Positions 7,214 through 10,767 of a stretch of 10,767 nt of DNA are shown piece after piece. The notes beneath the pieces were generated by a model that was not told the DNA's origin, did no database searches, and saw nothing but the letters and a program-made list of their open reading frames with translations. Each line of letters begins with the position of its first letter. Position 1 is the stretch's first letter. Position numbers and translations under genes: made by a program. The stretch is from Flaviramulus sp. Its GTDB lineage: Bacteria; Bacteroidota; Bacteroidia; Flavobacteriales; Flavobacteriaceae. The stretch lies in the NCBI GenBank assembly GCA_023255235.1, contig JALRJA010000098.1, forward strand, positions 1 through 10,767, in the 5' to 3' direction.

Positions 7214-8368
7214 TTATTTAAAAGGGTGGCGTTCTGTCCAATTTTGCTTCGGATTCATGAGTTTAAAAATTGGTTTTAATAAGGCGTTTAACAACCCGTT
7301 TGTGTGCTTTAAATAAATGAGCATGGTAATTGCTTTTGCTCCTACGGCACTTTTTATTTCCATGGCTGTTCTGGCATAAACAATTGTTTTGAACTTATTG
7401 TTTATTCCAAAGGATATCATGTCATATAACATGTTTAAATACAACTGGTTGTTTTGTTGATACGCTTTATCATAACCCAAAAAATACGTTTCTAAAGTGT
7501 TGTTATTTAAAATTAAAGTATAAAACCCAATGATTTGATTTTTATAAAAATAAGCATAAACTTTGAAGTTGTCTTTGAGGTGTGTTTTTAAAGTAAAAAA
7601 ATGGTTTTTGGGTAAATAAAATGTATTAAACTTAGCGTTATTAGTAACGTTTTTATAAAGCTTATAAAGCAAGGGCGTATGATGTTTTATGTCATCGAGG
7701 GTTAACTCTTTGACAACTATAGATAAGCGTTTTTTTCTTGCGCGTTTGTATTGATCTCTGTATTTTTTATTAAGGCAAGAAACATAATCATCTATTGTAA
7801 GCCACTCTTGTTTAACACAAAGAATCATGTTAGGCTGAACTACAACCTTATGAAACCTCATGTCATCAAATAATTTTTTACTACTATGAATAGAATCATT
7901 TTTAAAATAATCCTTCATCATAATCGCTCTAATTTTCTTTTTTTGATTTAGGAAAATCTGTTTTTTTATATCGTTGAGTGCTGTAAAAATAATTTCTAAA
8001 AACTGGGTTTGAGTTATGTGTTCTTTAAGGAAAAACAGCCCGTGTTGCCCTGTGTGGGTGATGTTGCCTACCGCTAGGATATTTCCTTTTAAAGTTTTAG
8101 AAACAAGATCTCTAAAAAAACTTTTTACACATGACACCTTCGTTTTTCTAAAAATGTCTTTTAAATACAATTGCACTCTTTGAACAACAGCAACGCCAAC
8201 CGCTTTGTTATCTTTAAAAACAAGTACATAAAACCATTTTATGTTGTTGGGCGATGCGTCTTCTAAAGCTTGTAAATATGTTGTTTGTAAAAAGATATCG
8301 TGCTCTACAAGTGAGTTCCATACTTGAGGCAAATTTTTAGATGATGTATAAATGGTATAGTGTATCAA
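7214..8368 (-). CDS. GNAT/FemAB-like acyltransferase family protein
   Basis: The 384-residue product looks like a flavobacterial branch of the GNAT/FemAB-like superfamily (two GNAT-type folds), whose members transfer acyl or aminoacyl groups. Recognisable blocks are HDIFLQTTYLQALEDASPNN (23-42), a VGVAVVQRVQLYLKD strand-helix (57-71), KKYRDQYKRARKKR (201-214), the YKNQIIGFYTLIL strand pair (275-287), YARTAMEIKSAVGAKA (331-346), and the ending NWTERHPFK (376-384). The RTAMEIKS block and the WxERxPF end are, from memory, conserved in flavobacterial relatives. The acceptor substrate is unknown. There is no signal peptide. No ATG precedes Met150, so the start is probably the TTG at 8368, which keeps the N-terminal IHYTIY strand; a TTG at codon 13 is a fallback. 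The start lies only about 10 bp beyond the upstream gene's terminator stem, which is odd for an independent promoter. Confidence 0.72.
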   Translation of the reverse strand: MIHYTIYTSSKNLPQVWNSLVEHDIFLQTTYLQALEDASPNNIKWFYVLVFKDNKAVGVAVVQRVQLYLKDIFRKTKVSCVKSFFRDLVSKTLKGNILAVGNITHTGQHGLFFLKEHITQTQFLEIIFTALNDIKKQIFLNQKKKIRAIMMKDYFKNDSIHSSKKLFDDMRFHKVVVQPNMILCVKQEWLTIDDYVSCLNKKYRDQYKRARKKRLSIVVKELTLDDIKHHTPLLYKLYKNVTNNAKFNTFYLPKNHFFTLKTHLKDNFKVYAYFYKNQIIGFYTLILNNNTLETYFLGYDKAYQQNNQLYLNMLYDMISFGINNKFKTIVYARTAMEIKSAVGAKAITMLIYLKHTNGLLNALLKPIFKLMNPKQNWTERHPFK

Positions 8369-8370
8369 TA

Positions 8371-8408
8371 GAAAAAGAAAAGACCGAAAAATACAATTTT
8401 CAGTCTTT
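8371..8408 (-). terminator. Intrinsic terminator after the DUF1761 gene
   Basis: In the leftward transcript, AAAGACTGAAAA (complement of 8397-8408) pairs with TTTTCGGTCTTT (complement of 8379-8390), 12 bp with one U-G wobble around a 6-nt loop, followed by a U-rich tail (TCTTTTTC). On the other strand the wobble becomes an A-C mismatch, which supports the leftward direction. It lies about 25 bp after the DUF1761 stop and directly before the acyltransferase start. Confidence 0.75.
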
Positions 8409-8433
8409 AATAATGTTAAAAATTAAAAAAAGA

Positions 8434-8916
8434 TTATTTCCATCCACAAATAATTGCTCCCATTACGGCAAGTGTAACAACCCAATACCCGGCATTAACA
8501 AGAATATATTTAGCTCCTTTTCGTTCAAACAAAGCATTTATTCCTAATATGGGTAATGCTATAAAAACGCCCGATAACGCACCATGTAAAGCACCATGTT
8601 TAAATGTTCTGTATGCGTTGGAATAGTCTGCCATAAAGGCTTCATAAGAGGGTAGTGCTGTTGCGGGATTGCCACCCATTAGAGCATAAGCGCCCATTTG
8701 ATGAATTACAATTCCTTGAAGAGCTAGTGCTAATAAAAAAGCAAAAAGTAAAGCAAATCCAAATATTTTAGCCATATTGCCTCCTTTAATTTGTTCTTCA
8801 GTAATGCCTGATGCTTTCATCCAGGCGTTGCCAAAAAGCTTTGGACTATACCAAATAAACCCTGTTAATAACGCAGAAACAGCTGCAGTTATAAGTGCTA
8901 AAAAATTCATTTCCAT
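8434..8916 (-). CDS. DUF1761 family four-helix membrane protein
   Basis: The 160-residue product matches DUF1761, a family of small integral membrane proteins of unknown function. The hallmark is at the end of the first helix: TGFIWYSPKLFGNAWM (18-33). Four hydrophobic segments are visible at about 5-22, 50-72, 107-127 and 137-157. The loop between helices 1 and 2 carries SGITEEQIKGGNM, a polar stretch separates helices 2 and 3, and HGALHG (107-112) opens helix 3. It should sit in the cytoplasmic membrane. The ATG at 8916 is used, but the second Met at 8910 is nearly as good (MEM start) and would remove only two residues. It lies between a weak hairpin after glnS and its own terminator, so it may be transcribed alone or as read-through from glnS. 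Confidence 0.85.
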   Translation of the reverse strand: MEMNFLALITAAVSALLTGFIWYSPKLFGNAWMKASGITEEQIKGGNMAKIFGFALLFAFLLALALQGIVIHQMGAYALMGGNPATALPSYEAFMADYSNAYRTFKHGALHGALSGVFIALPILGINALFERKGAKYILVNAGYWVVTLAVMGAIICGWK

Positions 8917-8956
8917 AATGTTGAGTTTTAGTTAATTGATTTGTATATAAATATAC

Positions 8957-8983
8957 CAAAAAATCTAATTACTTGTTAATTGG
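8957..8983 (-). terminator. Possible weak terminator after glnS
   Basis: In the leftward transcript CCAATTA pairs with TAATTAG around the 5-nt loop ACAAG (one C-A mismatch, complement of 8965-8983), followed by A and then six T residues (complement of 8958-8963). The hairpin starts about 9 bp past the glnS stop. The short A/T-rich stem makes it a weak candidate; read-through into the DUF1761 gene is plausible. Confidence 0.4.
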
Positions 8984-8991
8984 TGTCTTTT

Positions 8992-10767
8992 TTAAATAGA
9001 CTGTGCCTCAAAAACCAACAACTCGTTTGTGTCTTCCAATGCTTTTTGAATAAGGTCTTTTATAGACTCATTCTTAGGTAGCCCTTTGTTAAGCATTTCT
9101 TTTAAAACCAGTATAACGGCAATGCGCGTACCAACTTTTTTGGTAGCTGTATTAAATAAAGGCTCTAGCTCTTGATATGTTACATTTTTAGCAAGTTCTT
9201 GAATTTCTGCTTTTACTTTTAATTGCTTTTCTTCTGGCAAGTTTGTATATTTTTTTCCTAATTGCTGAATAATATCAATAGCTTTTCTTTGACCTTGGGC
9301 ATTGCTTGGTTTGGTTTGGGGTTGTGTGTTTGTGTGTGTTTGTTTAACCCAAGAATCTTTTAAACCAACTGTTTTATTAAATATTAATTTCTTTGAAGTC
9401 GTGTCTTTGTCTACACAAAAGTAACCTAAACGCTGAAACTGAAACCTATCACCTTCTTTAGCATTATTTAAACTTGGTTCACAAAAAGCGTCTCTAATAT
9501 TTAAAGAATTTGGATTGATGAATTCCATAAAATCTTTATCTTCATAACTATCGGGTGCTTCATCTATAAAGAGCCTGTCATATTCCCTAACTTGGGTTTT
9601 TAAAGCGTGTTTTATAGAAACCCAATGCAATGTGCCTTTAACTTTTTTTGTTGTGTCTGTGTGGTAGGTACAATGCAATTCTGTAATAGTGCCGTTGTTA
9701 TTTTTTACAACCGTTTCAGCTTTAATAATATAGGCGTTTTTAAGCCTTACTTCGCCGCCTAATTTTAGTCTAAAAAATTTATTTCCAGCTACTTCTTTAA
9801 AGTCTTCTTTTTCAATATATAATTCTCTAGAAAAAGGCACTTTTCTGTAACCTGCATTTTCATCTTCTTGGTTGTTTTCGGCGTCAAACCATTCTTCTTT
9901 ATCTTCTGGGTAGTTGGTAATAACAATTTTTAACGGATCTAAAACCGCCATTACACGAGGCGCTATTTTGTTTAAATCTTCGCGAACACAAAATTCTAAA
10001 AGCGACACATCTATAACATTATCTCGTTTAGCTACACCTACAGTTTCAACAAATTTTCTAAGAGAATTGGGCGTGTAGCCTCTTCGGCGTAAGCCTGAAA
10101 TAGTTGGCATTCTTGGATCATCCCATCCCGCAACAACACGATCTTCTACCAGTTTGAGCAATTTACGTTTGCTCATAATGGTGTAACTTAAATTTAACCG
10201 GGCAAATTCACGTTGTTTAGGTCTAATTAAATTGGTGTCTAGTATTTGGTCTAAAAACCAATCATAAAGCTCTCTATGGGGTTTAAATTCTAACGAGCAT
10301 AATGAATGTGATATTTGTTCTATGTAATCACTCTCACCGTGAGCCCAATCATACATTGGGTAAATACACCATGTATTGCCTGTTCTGTGATGGTGTTTTT
10401 TTAAAATTCTGTACATAATAGGGTCGCGCATCAACATATTGGGGTGTTGCATATTAATTTTAGCCCTTAAAATATGTTCGCCTTCTTCAAAATCGCCATT
10501 TTTCATGCGTTTAAAAAGGTCTAAATTCTCTTCAACACTTCTATTTCTGTAAGGACCGTCAACACCTGGTTGAGTAGGCGTTCCTTTTTGTTCTGCCATA
10601 GCCTCACTGGTTTGAGAATCTACGTAAGCTTTTCCGTCTGTAATGAGTTTTATTGCCCAATCATAAAGTTGTTGAAAATAGTTTGATGAAAACAATTCTT
10701 TATCCCATTTATAACCTAGCCACGCAACGTCTTCTTTTATAGCATCAACATATTCTTGCTCTTCTTT
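8992..10767 (-). CDS. glnS: Glutaminyl-tRNA synthetase with C-terminal extension (5' end missing)
   Basis: GlnRS charges tRNA-Gln with glutamine in the cytoplasm (class I synthetase). The frame is open to the right edge, giving 591 residues; about 70 N-terminal residues including the HIGH motif lie outside. The fragment starts KEEQEYVDAIKEDVAWLG, which aligns with the region just after HIGH. YPMYDWAHGESDYIEQISHS (136-155) is part of the glutamine/ATP pocket, IMSKRKL (197-203) is the KMSKS equivalent, and GWDDPRMPTISGLRRRGYTP (214-233) is diagnostic. The beta-barrel anticodon-binding region follows and ends at FNKTVGLKDSWVK (463-475), where E. coli GlnRS also ends. A further 116 residues follow: a Gln/Thr/Pro linker, then a Lys/Glu-rich segment with the look of several helices. 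A TTG at 10695 is internal and not the start. Fusions to YqeY-like domains are known for other bacterial GlnRS, but I cannot confirm that identity here. Confidence 0.96.
   Translation of the reverse strand, partial: KEEQEYVDAIKEDVAWLGYKWDKELFSSNYFQQLYDWAIKLITDGKAYVDSQTSEAMAEQKGTPTQPGVDGPYRNRSVEENLDLFKRMKNGDFEEGEHILRAKINMQHPNMLMRDPIMYRILKKHHHRTGNTWCIYPMYDWAHGESDYIEQISHSLCSLEFKPHRELYDWFLDQILDTNLIRPKQREFARLNLSYTIMSKRKLLKLVEDRVVAGWDDPRMPTISGLRRRGYTPNSLRKFVETVGVAKRDNVIDVSLLEFCVREDLNKIAPRVMAVLDPLKIVITNYPEDKEEWFDAENNQEDENAGYRKVPFSRELYIEKEDFKEVAGNKFFRLKLGGEVRLKNAYIIKAETVVKNNNGTITELHCTYHTDTTKKVKGTLHWVSIKHALKTQVREYDRLFIDEAPDSYEDKDFMEFINPNSLNIRDAFCEPSLNNAKEGDRFQFQRLGYFCVDKDTTSKKLIFNKTVGLKDSWVKQTHTNTQPQTKPSNAQGQRKAIDIIQQLGKKYTNLPEEKQLKVKAEIQELAKNVTYQELEPLFNTATKKVGTRIAVILVLKEMLNKGLPKNESIKDLIQKALEDTNELLVFEAQSI

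Noticed and set aside
7091..7279. Rightward open frame between the repeat-protein and acyltransferase genes
   Set aside because: Low-complexity Lys/Phe/Ile translation of A/T-rich DNA, partly antisense to the acyltransferase end; no promoter or family resemblance.
8341..8547. Rightward open frame over the DUF1761/acyltransferase junction
   Set aside because: It is antisense to the end of DUF1761 and crosses its terminator; no sign of a real protein.
8931..8982. Direct repeat GTTAATTG (8931-8938 and 8975-8982) upstream of the DUF1761 gene
   Set aside because: Eight A/T-rich bases repeated once in about 75 bp is likely chance, and the second copy is part of the putative glnS terminator.
1..10767. 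Mobile element, defence system, CRISPR or tRNA gene
   Set aside because: No transposase, integrase, nuclease-helicase module, regularly spaced repeats or tRNA-like cloverleaf was found on either strand.

Overview
The window looks like ordinary chromosomal DNA from a member of the Bacteroidota, most likely the Flavobacteriaceae. The evidence is strong A+T richness, start codons preceded by A/T-rich leaders with no clear Shine-Dalgarno sequence, two -7 boxes of the Bacteroidota type (TAnnTTTG), an exported lipoprotein peptidase, and several protein families with a flavobacterial look. All ten genes end in TAA. I see no tRNA, rRNA, CRISPR array, insertion sequence, integrase or prophage gene, and no stretch over 300 bases without a gene.

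The left half (1-5600) is transcribed rightward. It holds the 3' part of an SPFH/band-7 gene resembling plant HIR proteins, the mechanosensitive channel gene mscL, aspartate-semialdehyde dehydrogenase (asd), a large lipoprotein prolyl oligopeptidase, and an ABC transporter ATPase with no permease beside it. Good intrinsic terminators follow mscL, asd and the peptidase, so asd, the peptidase and the ABC gene are probably separate transcription units.

The right half (5583-10767) is transcribed leftward. In the direction of transcription it holds glutaminyl-tRNA synthetase (glnS; its start lies beyond the right edge), a four-helix DUF1761 membrane protein, a GNAT/FemAB-like acyltransferase, a small exported basic protein built from three copies of a GPxYKNYKPW-type motif, and a DAO-family FAD oxidoreductase. 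The two halves converge: the stop codons of the ABC gene and the oxidoreductase gene overlap by 18 bp with no terminator between them.

The genes do not form an obvious pathway. They are housekeeping (asd, glnS), membrane homeostasis (mscL, SPFH, DUF1761) and exported or uncharacterised functions. I do not see a convincing undescribed multi-gene system. The most unusual items are the three-repeat exported protein at 6779-7084, the roughly 116-residue C-terminal extension of GlnRS, and the composite 85-nt hairpin at 4558-4642 that abuts the ABC gene promoter.
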